Shown: positions 13,835 through 22,205, numbered from the stretch's first letter. The stretch: 64,000 bases of DNA from Streptosporangium roseum DSM 43021 (GCF_000024865.1 NC_013595.1:8370001-8434000); one strand, 5' to 3'. Made by a program: numbers and translations. Notes: generated by a model from the sequence alone, not told the origin.

Positions 13835-16399
13835 TTACCTCAGGCCGGCGTCGACGGCGCTGGTCAGGGTGCCGGGGTCACCGGACATCTCCCAGATCAT
13901 CACGCCGAGCAGGCCCTTGCTCCGCAGCCACGCGGTCTTCTTCGCGATCGACCAGGCGTCGTCGAAGGTCCACCACTGGCCGCCGTTGCCGGTGAAGCAG
14001 TAGGTCGCGACCGACTGCTCGTCGTGCTTGATGGTGCAGCCCGGCACTCCGGCCAGCAGGTTGCTGTACCCGCGGGTGCCCGCCTCGTCCGGGAACTGCC
14101 CCGGCGCCGCGCCGGTGGCCGACTGCCACTCGCCGGACTTGCCGCCGTCGGCGACGCCCTGCCAGCCGCGGCCGTAGTAGGCGAGGCCGACAGTGATCTT
14201 GCGCGGGTTCACCCCGGCCTGCAGGTAGGCGTTGACCGCGTTCTCGACGCTGAAGTGGAACGAGTACGGGTCGTCGGTGTCGGCGTACAGGTTGCCCTGG
14301 TGGCCGGCCCGGTTGGGCTCCCACGAGTTGTCGCTGCCCGCGCCGTGGAAGTCGTAGCCCTGGACGTTGAAGATGTCCAGGGACTTGGCGACCTCGGGCA
14401 GGTCCCAGCCGGCCTCGATCTTCGCCGGGTCGGCGGGGGTGAACGCGGTGAGCTGGTAGCGCTTGCCGGTCTCCTGGGTCAGGGCGTCGAGCTGCTTGCG
14501 GAACTCGGCGATCAGCAGCGTGTTGTTCGCCTTGTCGTTGGCGCCGATGTGGTTGCCCGCGTGGCCCTCCGCACCCGGCCACTCCCAGTCCAGGTCGATG
14601 CCGTCGAAGATCCCGGCGGCGCTGCCCGGACCGCCCGCGGCGTTGTAGGTCGGCAGGTTGCCCTTGATGTAGGTGTCGATGCAGGAGCTCACGAACTTCT
14701 TCCGGGCGGCGTCGGTGGCCGCCACGTCGGAGAAGTACTTGGAGTAGGTCCAGCCGCCGAGCGAGATCAGCACCTTCAGGTTCGGGTACTTCGCCTTGAG
14801 CTTGCGGAGCTGGTTGTAGTTGCCGCGCAGCTTCTCCCAGCCGGTGTCGGCGACGCCGTCCACCGACTGCGCCGCGCTCATCGGCCTGCCGTAGTCGGCG
14901 TCCGCGTCGCCCGCGCCGTCACCCTGGTTCGGGTCCTGGGGGTTGGCCGTGGTGCCCTTGGTCACACCCTGCAGGCAGGTCAGGTTCACCGGGTCGATGT
15001 TGCCGAAGGCGTAGTTGAGGTGGGTCAGCTTCGCCGCGGCACCGGTCGTGTCGAGGTTGCGCACGAAGTACTGCCGGCCGTAGATGCCCCACTGCACGAA
15101 GTAGCCGACCCTGGCGTAGCCGCTGCCGACGATGTCGTCGGTGCTCACCTTCAGCGCGTTGCTGGCGGCCGAGAGGTTGTCGTACAGGTCACGGGCCTTG
15201 ACGGTGAAGGTGTACTCGGTGGACGGCGACAGCCCGCTGACCGTGGCCGAGGTGTCGGTGACCGTGGCCGCGAGGGTCGCGCCGACGTAGACCTCGTAGC
15301 CCGCGATGCCCTTGTTGTCGGTCGAGGCCCCCCACGCGAGGGAGACGCTCGACGAGCTCTTGCCCGTGCTGCGCAGGTTGGCGGGCACGGTGGGCGGCTG
15401 GGTGTCGTCACCGGCGTTGTTGGTCGTCACCTTCAGCGCGGTGCTGGCCGGGGAGAGGGTCCCCTTCCTGTCCTTGGTCTTGACGGTGAAGGTGTATTCG
15501 GTGTTCGGGGTCAGGCCGGTGAGGGTCGTGGCCGTCCCGGTGACCGTCGTGGCGAGGGTGGCGCCGTTGTAGACCTGGTAGCCGACGATCGGCAGGCTCC
15601 CCGGGGTCGCGGCGTCCCACGCCAGCGACACGGTCTTGGTGGTCTTGACCGGTGAGCGCAGGTTGCCCGGCGCGGCGGGCGGCGTGTCGGCCGAACCGTC
15701 GCACCTGACGTCGTTGACCCGGCAGTTCTCCGGTTCGGCGGCCGCGCTGAGCCGGAAGGAGGGGCTGTAGGGCTCGGTGGAGCCGCGCGCCGCGACCGTC
15801 GTGTTGTAGTGGGCCGGGCTCAGCGTGACCTGGCGCCCGCTCTGGCTGATCGAGGCGTTCTCGGCCCCGCTCGCGGTGACCCCGGCGGGCAGGTCGAAGG
15901 TGATCGACCAGCCGTTGAGCGCGGCGTCGGTGTTGTTGTTGACCACGTACTTGCCCTGCGTCCCGCTGCCCGAGTAGGTGGCGGTGACGGGCGCGTCCGG
16001 CGGCGGCGGGTCGCCGCTGCCGTCGCAGTTGGCGTTGTTGATCGTGCAGCTCGTCGGCTGGACCGCCGAGCTGAGGGTGAACGTGGGGCTGTACGGCTCG
16101 GTGCTGCCGTTCGCACGCACGGTATTGATGTAGAAGGCGGGGGTCAGCTTGACCCGCGTCCCGCTCTGGGTGGTGGTGGCGTTCTGGGCTCCGCTGACGG
16201 TGACCCCGGCGGGCAGGTCGAAGGTGATCGACCAGCCGGTGACCGGGGTGGCGCCGGGATTGCTCACCACGAACTTGCCCTGGTTGCCGGCCAGGGTGAA
16301 GGCGGCCGTCAGGCGGGCGGCAGCGTTGGCGGGAGCGCTGATGGCGGCGAGGGCGGTCGCCAGGACGAGAACCAACAGCACAGAGGCGGTTCGGCGCAT
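13835..16399 (-). CDS. Secreted GH18 chitinase with two CBMs and two FnIII domains
   Basis: ATG 16399 starts a classic signal peptide (MRRTASVLLVLVLATALAAI, cleavage after about APANA), giving 854 aa. Two CBM2-like modules (about 28-130 and 138-240) share GWSITFDLPAGVT and STEPYSP and each end with a Cys-x-x-N-x-x-x-C pair. Two fibronectin III modules follow (about 250-335 and 342-428; LTPNTEYTFTV, LSPSTEYTFTV). The GH18 barrel fills the rest, with catalytic DGIDLDWEWP at about 597-606. It should cut chitin outside the cell with a retaining mechanism. A palindrome sits just upstream and a 24-bp hairpin downstream; it is a single-gene unit. Confidence 0.96.
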   Translation of the reverse strand: MRRTASVLLVLVLATALAAISAPANAAARLTAAFTLAGNQGKFVVSNPGATPVTGWSITFDLPAGVTVSGAQNATTTQSGTRVKLTPAFYINTVRANGSTEPYSPTFTLSSAVQPTSCTINNANCDGSGDPPPPDAPVTATYSGSGTQGKYVVNNNTDAALNGWSITFDLPAGVTASGAENASISQSGRQVTLSPAHYNTTVAARGSTEPYSPSFRLSAAAEPENCRVNDVRCDGSADTPPAAPGNLRSPVKTTKTVSLAWDAATPGSLPIVGYQVYNGATLATTVTGTATTLTGLTPNTEYTFTVKTKDRKGTLSPASTALKVTTNNAGDDTQPPTVPANLRSTGKSSSSVSLAWGASTDNKGIAGYEVYVGATLAATVTDTSATVSGLSPSTEYTFTVKARDLYDNLSAASNALKVSTDDIVGSGYARVGYFVQWGIYGRQYFVRNLDTTGAAAKLTHLNYAFGNIDPVNLTCLQGVTKGTTANPQDPNQGDGAGDADADYGRPMSAAQSVDGVADTGWEKLRGNYNQLRKLKAKYPNLKVLISLGGWTYSKYFSDVAATDAARKKFVSSCIDTYIKGNLPTYNAAGGPGSAAGIFDGIDLDWEWPGAEGHAGNHIGANDKANNTLLIAEFRKQLDALTQETGKRYQLTAFTPADPAKIEAGWDLPEVAKSLDIFNVQGYDFHGAGSDNSWEPNRAGHQGNLYADTDDPYSFHFSVENAVNAYLQAGVNPRKITVGLAYYGRGWQGVADGGKSGEWQSATGAAPGQFPDEAGTRGYSNLLAGVPGCTIKHDEQSVATYCFTGNGGQWWTFDDAWSIAKKTAWLRSKGLLGVMIWEMSGDPGTLTSAVDAGLR

Positions 16400-16417
16400 G
16401 CGTGGACTCTTTCTTAA

Positions 16418-16430
16418 AGGAAAGTTTCCT
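16418..16430 (-). promoter_or_regulatory. Palindrome upstream of the chitinase
   Basis: AGGAAA-G-TTTCCT, a perfect 6+1+6 palindrome, ends 19 bp before the chitinase ATG at 16399. The position suits a repressor that blocks transcription or early elongation until sugar inducer appears. It does not match the DasR consensus (TGGTCTAGACCA type), so another regulator is likely. Confidence 0.55.
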
Positions 16431-16435
16431 AACAA

Positions 16436-16729
16436 TTACGCGGATCGTAAACCTGGCGCTCCATGTCGACAAGACCCAAAACGGCGCAGTTCGAGCGGAG
16501 GTGGGCGCGGTGGATCCGACGGCCACGAGGGCCCCGCCGACCACGCCGGACACGCCGGGCGGACGGCCGGCGCCGTACGAGATGAGCCGCGTCGCACGGC
16601 GGGGACGGGCGCACCGCACGAGACGGCCGACGCGCCGCATGAGACGGCCGACGCACCGTACGAGACGGCCGACGCGCTGCACCGAAAGGCCGGAGCCGTT
16701 CAGCCGCCGTCAAGACGGTCGCCCGGAAA
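16436..16729. other. Intergenic region between the chitinase and the RHH gene
   Basis: Divergent promoter space of about 300 bp. It holds the 21-bp minisatellite at 16610-16694. The rest has no recognised feature, and the minus-strand open frame across it is only a translation of the repeat. Confidence 0.6.
16610..16694. repeat. Tandem 21-bp minisatellite, about four units
   Basis: Units at 16610-16630, 16631-16651 and 16652-16672, each of the form CGCRCCGYAYGAGACGGCCGA, are followed by a diverged fourth. They lie in the divergent promoter gap. Unit identity is 85-95 percent and no spacers are present, so this is not CRISPR. Confidence 0.8.
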
Positions 16730-16772
16730 TGACGTCACCGGGGTTGCAATGACGTCAACATGACGTCATAGT
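16730..16772 (+). promoter_or_regulatory. Promoter with three TGACGTCA operators for the RHH gene
   Basis: Perfect TGACGTCA palindromes occur at 16730-16737, 16750-16757 and 16761-16768. A likely -35 (TTGCAA, 16744-16749) and -10 (CATAGT, 16767-16772) are 17 bp apart, with two palindromes in the spacer and one upstream. Transcription would begin at about 16779-16780, the A of the ATG, making the mRNA leaderless. Site spacings of 20 and 11 bp put all three on one face of the helix. Confidence 0.65.
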
Positions 16773-16779
16773 AATGCTT

Positions 16780-17304
16780 ATGGACGTCACGCCCTTCGTC
16801 GAGAACCTCCGCCGCGCACTGGCCGCGTCGGCGGCGGTCGCCGACCCCGAGACCCGGGCCGCCGTGGAGAACCTCACGACGGCACTGGACTCCTCCGTCA
16901 GGCTCATGCTCATCGACGCGCTCTCCGTGGCGGCCGACGAGGTCACCAGGGAGCTCGCACCCGGCTCCGTCGAGGTACGGATCCGCAACCGCGAGCCCGA
17001 GTTCGTGGTGACGCCGCCTCCGGCGGCGGACACCTTCAGCCCGTCGTTCCCGCCCCCGCCACCCGGCCCGCCGCACCCCCCCGCTCCCCCCGAGCCGCCC
17101 CTGCCCTCCGGCGAGGCGGGCACCGCGCGCCTCACGCTGCGGATGCCCGAGACGCTCAAGGGCCGCATCGAGGAGGCCGCGAGCCAGGAGGGCGTCTCCG
17201 TCAACGCCTGGCTCGTCCGCGCGGTCTCGACCGCCCTGGCCGGCGCCCCCCACGAGCCCCGCCCGTCCACCACCGGAAAGCGCATCAGCGGCTGGGCCCG
17301 CTGA
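16780..17304 (+). CDS. Ribbon-helix-helix DNA-binding protein (HicB-antitoxin-like)
   Basis: ATG 16780 gives 174 aa starting MDVTPFVENLRRAL, the usual start for this actinobacterial family; the ATG two codons earlier is less likely if the mRNA is leaderless. An all-helical N-terminal domain (1-75) leads to a Pro-rich linker (about 78-112) and a C-terminal ribbon-helix-helix (about 116-152: ARLTLRMPETLKGRIEEAA then VSVNAWLVRAVSTAL). No HicA toxin gene is adjacent, so the antitoxin label in databases is probably misleading. It likely represses its own promoter through the TGACGTCA sites and, with the DUF4097 gene 57 bp downstream, forms an operon. Confidence 0.85.
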   Translation: MDVTPFVENLRRALAASAAVADPETRAAVENLTTALDSSVRLMLIDALSVAADEVTRELAPGSVEVRIRNREPEFVVTPPPAADTFSPSFPPPPPGPPHPPAPPEPPLPSGEAGTARLTLRMPETLKGRIEEAASQEGVSVNAWLVRAVSTALAGAPHEPRPSTTGKRISGWAR

Positions 17305-17361
17305 CCTGCCCCACCCCGCACGACCTACAAGACCCCCACGACCCGCAAGGGAGATTTCGCC

Positions 17362-18207
17362 ATGCCCGTATTCCAGACTCCCGGCCCCGTCACACTCCAG
17401 GTGAAGTTTCCCGCGGGCGATCTGCGCATCACGGCCACGCCCCGCGAGGACACCCTGGTCGAGGTACGGCCGGCCGACCCGTCCAGGTCCGTCGACGTGG
17501 AGTGCGCCGAGCGGACCCGCGTCGAGCAGATCGACGGAACGATCTTCATCGAGGCGCCCGAACGGCACCTGACGCTGGGCCGCAGTCCGAGGCTGGAGGT
17601 CGTCGTCGGCCTGCCGGAGGGATCGCGGATCGACTCCACCACCGCCTCGGCCGACGTCCGGATGACCGGCGCCCTGGACGGCGTCACGGTCGGAACGGCC
17701 TCCGGCGACGTGCGGATCGACCGTTGCGCCGATCTTGCCGCCAAGACGGCGAGCGGTGACGTCATCTGTGACGTCACCGAGGGCAGCGCCCAGGTGAAGA
17801 CGGCGTCCGGAGACGTCGGCCTGCGGGAGGTGCGCGGCGGAGCGGAGATCTCCACCGCCTCGGGCAGGACCGAGCTCGGCGTGGTCGGCGGCGCCGCCAC
17901 CGTCAAGAGCGCCTCCGGGCGCGTCCGGATCCGGACCGCCGGTGACTCCGTCCAGGTGAAGGGCACCTCGGCCGACATCACCGTCGACGCGGTCGCCCGC
18001 GGAAACGTCTCCGTCAAATCCTCCTCGGGTGACGTCACGATCGGCGTCGTCACGGGGACCAACGCGTGGCTCGACGTCTCCTCGATCTCGGGCGGCGTCG
18101 GCTCCTCCCTCGACCAGGCCGACCAGCCCGCCGCCGGCGCGGAGCAGGTCGAGATCCACGTCCGCACCACGTCCGGCGACATCTCCATCACCCGCGCCCA
18201 CCCGTGA
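17362..18207 (+). CDS. DUF4097-family beta-helix protein
   Basis: A 281-aa protein from ATG 17362, with AAGGGAGA about 9 nt upstream. After a short N-terminal strand region it consists of many short repeats around TASGDV, SSGDV or SASGRV (for example at about residues 110, 130, 147, 165, 182 and 218), each one rung of a right-handed parallel beta-helix. There is no signal peptide or membrane helix, so it is probably cytoplasmic. Function is unknown. Pairing with an RHH regulator is a recurring actinobacterial arrangement and suggests a scaffold or sensor role. Confidence 0.88.
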   Translation: MPVFQTPGPVTLQVKFPAGDLRITATPREDTLVEVRPADPSRSVDVECAERTRVEQIDGTIFIEAPERHLTLGRSPRLEVVVGLPEGSRIDSTTASADVRMTGALDGVTVGTASGDVRIDRCADLAAKTASGDVICDVTEGSAQVKTASGDVGLREVRGGAEISTASGRTELGVVGGAATVKSASGRVRIRTAGDSVQVKGTSADITVDAVARGNVSVKSSSGDVTIGVVTGTNAWLDVSSISGGVGSSLDQADQPAAGAEQVEIHVRTTSGDISITRAHP

Positions 18208-18240
18208 GACACCCCCGGACCCCGCGCCCACCCGTGAGAC
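18191..18240 (+). repeat. 30-bp-period tandem duplication over the DUF4097 stop
   Basis: CCCGCGCCCACCCGTGAGAC occurs exactly at 18191-18210 and 18221-18240. The copies include the stop codon TGA (18205-18207) and a second, redundant one. It is a recent slippage or duplication event between two genes. Confidence 0.75.
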
Positions 18241-18257
18241 CCCCGAAGGAGACCCTG

Positions 18258-18467
18258 ATGAACGACACGCAGGTCTACACCCTCTCCCGCCTGCGGCACG
18301 CCGAGATGATCGCCGAGGCGGAGGCCTGGCGCGGCGTGCCGAAGCACCCCGGCGCCTCGCGCCGGTGGGCGGCCCGGTTCCTCCACGGACTCGCCGACCG
18401 GATCGGCCCGGCACCGGCCCGCGGATACGACCGCCGCGCCACGCCGTACAGGCCGACGGCCGTCTGA
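18258..18467 (+). CDS. Small basic protein of unknown function (69 aa)
   Basis: ATG 18258 follows GAAGGAG with a 6-7 nt gap, so translation is likely. The product begins MNDTQVYTLSRLRHAEMIAE and is predicted mostly helical, with an Arg-rich middle (ASRRWAARFLHGLADRIG) that could form an amphipathic helix. It lies 50 bp after the DUF4097 gene and is presumably the third gene of the RHH operon. It resembles short actinobacterial proteins found beside DUF4097 genes, but I cannot name a function. Confidence 0.7.
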   Translation: MNDTQVYTLSRLRHAEMIAEAEAWRGVPKHPGASRRWAARFLHGLADRIGPAPARGYDRRATPYRPTAV

Positions 18468-18585
18468 CCGCCTGCTCGGAGTCGACCTGTCTCTCCGACC
18501 GGCCCGATGCCGGAGCGACGCGGTAGCTTGGGGGCTGCTCACCACGGCCGCCCATCACAGCTGCCACCACGAGGGAAGAGAGATC

Positions 18586-20979
18586 GTGACGACGTCTATT
18601 CATCAGCGGATCGCCGAAGAGCTTGGTGTGCGCGAACGGCAGGTGCAGGCGGCCGTGGAGCTGCTCGACGGCGGGGCCACCGTGCCGTTCATCGCCCGGT
18701 ACCGCAAGGAAGCCACCGAGATGCTCGACGACACGCAGCTGCGTACGCTCGAGGAGCGGCTGCGCTACCTGCGCGAGCTGGAGGAGCGGCGCACCGCGAT
18801 CCTGGAGTCGATCCGCGGCCAGGGCAAGCTCGACGACGCCCTCGAGGCGCAGATCGTGGCGGCCGACTCCAAGGCCCGGCTGGAGGACATCTACCTGCCC
18901 TACAAGCCCAAGCGGCGGACCAAGGCGCAGATCGCCAGGGAGGCCGGGCTCGAACCGCTCGCCGACGGCCTGCTCGGCGACCCGTCGGTCGACCCGCAGG
19001 CCGCCGCGGCGGCCTTCGTCGGCGAGGGGGTGGCCGACGCCGCCGCCGCGCTGGACGGCGCCCGCGCGATCCTGGTCGAGCGGTTCGGCGAGGACGCCGA
19101 CCTGGTCGGGGAGCTGCGCGAGCGGATGTGGGGCAAGGGCCGCCTGGTCGCGGCGGTCCGCGAGGGCAAGGAGGAGGCGGGGGCCAAGTTCTCCGACTAC
19201 TTCGACTTCGCCGAGCCGTTCACCAAGCTGCCCTCCCACCGGATCCTGGCGATGTTCCGGGGGGAGAAGGAGGAGATCCTCACCCTCACCCTGGAGCCGG
19301 AGGAGGAGCCCACCGGCACCTACGAGGGGCGCATCGCCCACCGCTTCGGCGTCTCCGACCAGGGGCGTCCCGCCGACAAGTGGCTGGCCGACACCGTCCG
19401 CTGGGCCTGGCGCACCCGCATCCTCGTCCACCTCGGCATCGACCTGCGGATGCGCATGTGGCAGGCCGCCGAGGAGGAGGCGGTGCGCGTGTTCGCCGCC
19501 AACCTGCGTGACCTGCTGCTCGCCGCGCCCGCGGGGAGCCGCGCGACGATGGGACTCGACCCGGGCCTGCGCACCGGCGTGAAGGTCGCGGTGGTCGACG
19601 CGACCGGCAAGGTCCTGGCCACCGACACGATCTACCCCCACGAGCCGCGCCGCCAGTGGGACCAGTCGCTGGCCACCCTGGCCGCGCTGGCCAGGAAGCA
19701 CGACGTGGAGCTGGTCTCGATCGGCAACGGCACCGCGTCGAGGGAGACCGACAAGCTCGCCGGCGAGCTGGTGAAGCTGGTCCCCGGGCTGACCAAGATC
19801 GTGGTGTCGGAGGCCGGGGCCTCGGTCTACTCCGCCTCCGCCTTCGCCTCCCAGGAGCTGCCCGGCATGGACGTGTCCCTGCGCGGCGCCGTGTCGATCG
19901 CACGGCGGCTCCAGGACCCGCTGGCCGAGCTCGTCAAGATCGATCCCAAGTCGATCGGCGTCGGCCAGTACCAGCACGACCTCGCCGAGACCAAGCTCTC
20001 GCGCTCGCTCGACGCGGTGGTCGAGGACTGCGTGAACGCGGTGGGCGTGGACGTCAACACCGCCTCGGCGCCGCTGCTGACCCGGGTCTCGGGCATCGGC
20101 TCCGGCCTGGCCGACAACATCGTCCAGCACCGTGACGCCAACGGCCCGTTCCGCTCCCGCAAGGCGCTCAAGGACGTGGCCAGGCTCGGCCCCAAGGCCT
20201 TCGAGCAGTGCGCGGGCTTCCTCCGCATCCCCGGCGGCGACGACCCGCTCGACGCCTCCAGCGTGCACCCCGAGGCCTACCCCGTGGTCCGCCGGATCCT
20301 GTCGGCCGCCGGCGGCGACATCAGGAAGGTGATCGGCAACGGCACGGTGCTGCGGGCCCTGCGGCCGCAGGACTTCGTGGACGACACCTTCGGCCTGCCG
20401 ACCGTCACCGACATCCTGTCCGAGCTGGAGAAGCCCGGCCGCGACCCCCGTCCGGCCTTCAAGACCGCGACCTTCAAGGAGGGCGTGGAGAAGCTCTCCG
20501 ACCTCACCCCCGGCATGCTGCTGGAGGGCGTGGTCACCAACGTCGCCGCCTTCGGCGCGTTCGTCGACGTCGGCGTGCACCAGGACGGGCTCGTCCACGT
20601 CTCGGCCCTTTCGCACAACTTCGTCAAGGACCCCCGCGAGGTGGTCAAGCCCGGCGACATCGTCCGGGTGAAGGTGCTCGACGTCGACATCCCCCGCAAG
20701 CGCATCTCGCTCACCCTCCGGCTGGAGGACGAGCCCGCCAAGGGCTCCGGCCAGCGCGACCAGCAGGGCGGCGGACGGCGTGACGGAGGCAACCTGGGCG
20801 GCCAGCAGGGAGGTCAGCAGGGCGGCCAGGGCCGCGGCGGCCGTCAGCAGGGCCAGGGACAGGGGCGCGGCGGCCAGCAGCGGCAGGACCGTGGCGGCCA
20901 GCAGCGCAGCGCGCCGAGCGGCGCGATGGCCGACGCGCTGCGCCGTGCCGGGCTCGACGGCTCCGGCGGCAACCGCTAA
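18586..20979 (+). CDS. tex: Tex-family transcription accessory RNA-binding protein
   Basis: GTG 18586 with GAGGGAAGAG upstream gives 797 aa. The Tex layout is clear: N-terminal helical domain with GATVPFIARYRKEATEMLDD, the YLPYKPKRRTKAQIA segment, a YqgF-like RNase H fold (TMGLDPGLRTGVKVAVVD at about 322), helix-hairpin-helix (GIGSGLADNIVQHRD), and an S1 domain at about 643-715 (GVVTNVAAFGAFVDVGVHQ). A Gly/Gln/Arg-rich tail of about 75 residues is an extension typical of actinobacteria and probably binds RNA. It acts in transcription and RNA handling and stands alone with its own promoter and terminator. Confidence 0.97.
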   Translation: MTTSIHQRIAEELGVRERQVQAAVELLDGGATVPFIARYRKEATEMLDDTQLRTLEERLRYLRELEERRTAILESIRGQGKLDDALEAQIVAADSKARLEDIYLPYKPKRRTKAQIAREAGLEPLADGLLGDPSVDPQAAAAAFVGEGVADAAAALDGARAILVERFGEDADLVGELRERMWGKGRLVAAVREGKEEAGAKFSDYFDFAEPFTKLPSHRILAMFRGEKEEILTLTLEPEEEPTGTYEGRIAHRFGVSDQGRPADKWLADTVRWAWRTRILVHLGIDLRMRMWQAAEEEAVRVFAANLRDLLLAAPAGSRATMGLDPGLRTGVKVAVVDATGKVLATDTIYPHEPRRQWDQSLATLAALARKHDVELVSIGNGTASRETDKLAGELVKLVPGLTKIVVSEAGASVYSASAFASQELPGMDVSLRGAVSIARRLQDPLAELVKIDPKSIGVGQYQHDLAETKLSRSLDAVVEDCVNAVGVDVNTASAPLLTRVSGIGSGLADNIVQHRDANGPFRSRKALKDVARLGPKAFEQCAGFLRIPGGDDPLDASSVHPEAYPVVRRILSAAGGDIRKVIGNGTVLRALRPQDFVDDTFGLPTVTDILSELEKPGRDPRPAFKTATFKEGVEKLSDLTPGMLLEGVVTNVAAFGAFVDVGVHQDGLVHVSALSHNFVKDPREVVKPGDIVRVKVLDVDIPRKRISLTLRLEDEPAKGSGQRDQQGGGRRDGGNLGGQQGGQQGGQGRGGRQQGQGQGRGGQQRQDRGGQQRSAPSGAMADALRRAGLDGSGGNR

Positions 20980-20995
20980 AGGCCGCAGCGCCCCC

Positions 20996-21027
20996 GGCCT
21001 CCTCCCCCACCGCCGAAGGAGGAGGCC
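20996..21027 (+). terminator. Terminator after tex
   Basis: 10-bp perfect arms, GGCCTCCTCC (20996-21005) and its complement (21018-21027), with a 12-nt loop, 16 bases after the tex stop. Confidence 0.7.
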
Positions 21028-21103
21028 GTACGGCTCGCGGACGGGCGGCGTCTCCTCGATCGGGCACGGCTGCCCCGTGCCGTCGCCCTACGATGAGCGC
21101 CGG

Positions 21104-21628
21104 TCAGGAGAACTCGGCGGCGAGCAGGCCGAACAGCGCCTCGTCGACGAAGGCCCCGGCCACCCAGGCATGGTCGCGGAGCGTGCCCTCGCGCCGGAAG
21201 CCGGCCTTCTCCGCGGAGGCGATCATGCCGCTGTTGGTGACGAGCGTCTCCAGTCCCAGCCGGTGCAGGCCGCGGATCCGGAAGGCGTAGTCGCACAGCA
21301 CCCGCAGCACGTCGGGGGCGTAGCCCCGGCCGCGGGCCTCGGGCAGCAGCGAGATGCCGAGGTGGCCGTTGCGGTTGAGGGCGTCGATCCCCCAGACCAG
21401 GCAGGAGCCCAGCAGGTCGCCTCCGGTGAGGGACTCGACGGCGAAGGCGACGTTGGCCGGGTCGGGCTCCCGCCGCTCGTAGCGGGCGATCGCCTGGTCG
21501 GCCGTCTCCGGGACCCAGGGCTCCGCGCTTGAGACGACGGCCGTCTCCACGTCGTCGTGCAACCGGTGGAGCGCGACCAGGTCGTCCTTGGTCACGGCCC
21601 TGAGCAGAACCCTGTCTCCACGAAGCAT
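21104..21628 (-). CDS. RimJ/RimL-type GNAT N-acetyltransferase
   Basis: ATG 21628 gives 174 aa starting MLRGDRVLLRAVTKDD, a standard N-terminus for this group; in-frame upstream codons add nothing conserved. The acetyl-CoA loop reads LLPEARGRGYAPDVLRVLCDYAF, preceded by the strand GHLGIS, and the C-terminal block is NSGMIASAEKAGFRREGTLRDHAW. It should transfer an acetyl group to a protein N-terminus or small amine in the cytoplasm. It is convergent with tex and divergent from the next gene. The specific substrate is not predictable. Confidence 0.9.
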   Translation of the reverse strand: MLRGDRVLLRAVTKDDLVALHRLHDDVETAVVSSAEPWVPETADQAIARYERREPDPANVAFAVESLTGGDLLGSCLVWGIDALNRNGHLGISLLPEARGRGYAPDVLRVLCDYAFRIRGLHRLGLETLVTNSGMIASAEKAGFRREGTLRDHAWVAGAFVDEALFGLLAAEFS

Positions 21629-21734
21629 GAGTGGAACTCTAACGCCGGGCGGCGTGCAACCGATCGTCAAGCGGCCCGCAGGCAGCCGCCGTTACCCATG
21701 GGGGACACAGCACACGCAACGATCGGGAACACCA

Positions 21735-22205
21735 ATGAACCGCGCCAGGATGAAGCTGATCTGGGTGGCGCTGCTACCGCTCGCCATCGCCGGGATGCTG
21801 GCGGCCACGAGCGGCGTCGGCCTCTGGGGGGTGGGGGTCTTCATCGTCTGCCTGAGCGGTTTCGTGCTCATGGGCTTCCTCGTCTCGGGCGCCTCGGGCA
21901 ACTCCCACCTCCTGCGCACCGGCACGCCCGCCGGCGCGCTGATCACCGGCATGGGCGCCACCGGATGGCAGGTCGACGGCCGGCACGTGGTGGTCTTCGG
22001 GCTGCGGGTCACCCCGGCGTCGGGCATGCCGTACGACGTGCCCGAGCACCGGCAGCAGGTCCCGCCGATCCTGCTCGGCGGGGTGCTGCCGGGGATGACC
22101 GTGCAGGTCCGGACGGATCCGGCGGACCCGTTGAAGCTGTGCATCGACTGGTCGGTGCTGCCCGTCCACGGCGAGGCGCCGTACGGTCACCCCGCCAAGC
22201 CCTGA
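21735..22205 (+). CDS. Two-helix membrane protein of unknown function
   Basis: ATG 21735 has GGGA about 9 nt upstream and gives 156 aa. Two membrane segments (KLIWVALLPLAIAGMLAA and GVGVFIVCLSGFVLMGFLV) are followed by a soluble domain of about 95 residues with a beta-rich look (GALITGMGATGWQVDGRHVVVFGLRVTP, LPGMTVQVRTDPADPLKLCIDW). The C-terminal part resembles DUF3592-like or OB-type domains seen in actinobacterial membrane proteins, a low-confidence comparison. No operon partner. Confidence 0.7.
   Translation: MNRARMKLIWVALLPLAIAGMLAATSGVGLWGVGVFIVCLSGFVLMGFLVSGASGNSHLLRTGTPAGALITGMGATGWQVDGRHVVVFGLRVTPASGMPYDVPEHRQQVPPILLGGVLPGMTVQVRTDPADPLKLCIDWSVLPVHGEAPYGHPAKP

Noticed and set aside
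16610..16694. Possible CRISPR array
   Set aside because: The 21-bp units are directly tandem without spacers, and no cas gene is present.
16780..17304. HicAB toxin-antitoxin module
   Set aside because: There is no HicA-like toxin gene next to it; the downstream gene is a DUF4097 beta-helix protein.
17757..17776. Two more TGACGTCA palindromes inside the DUF4097 gene
   Set aside because: They are the natural codons of the GDV repeat (GGTGACGTCA) and need no regulatory explanation, though secondary binding cannot be excluded.
16735..20616. A 1293-codon open frame on the minus strand opposite tex and the DUF4097 gene
   Set aside because: It mirrors GC-rich codons of the plus-strand genes, has no domain pattern, and tex is clearly the real gene.
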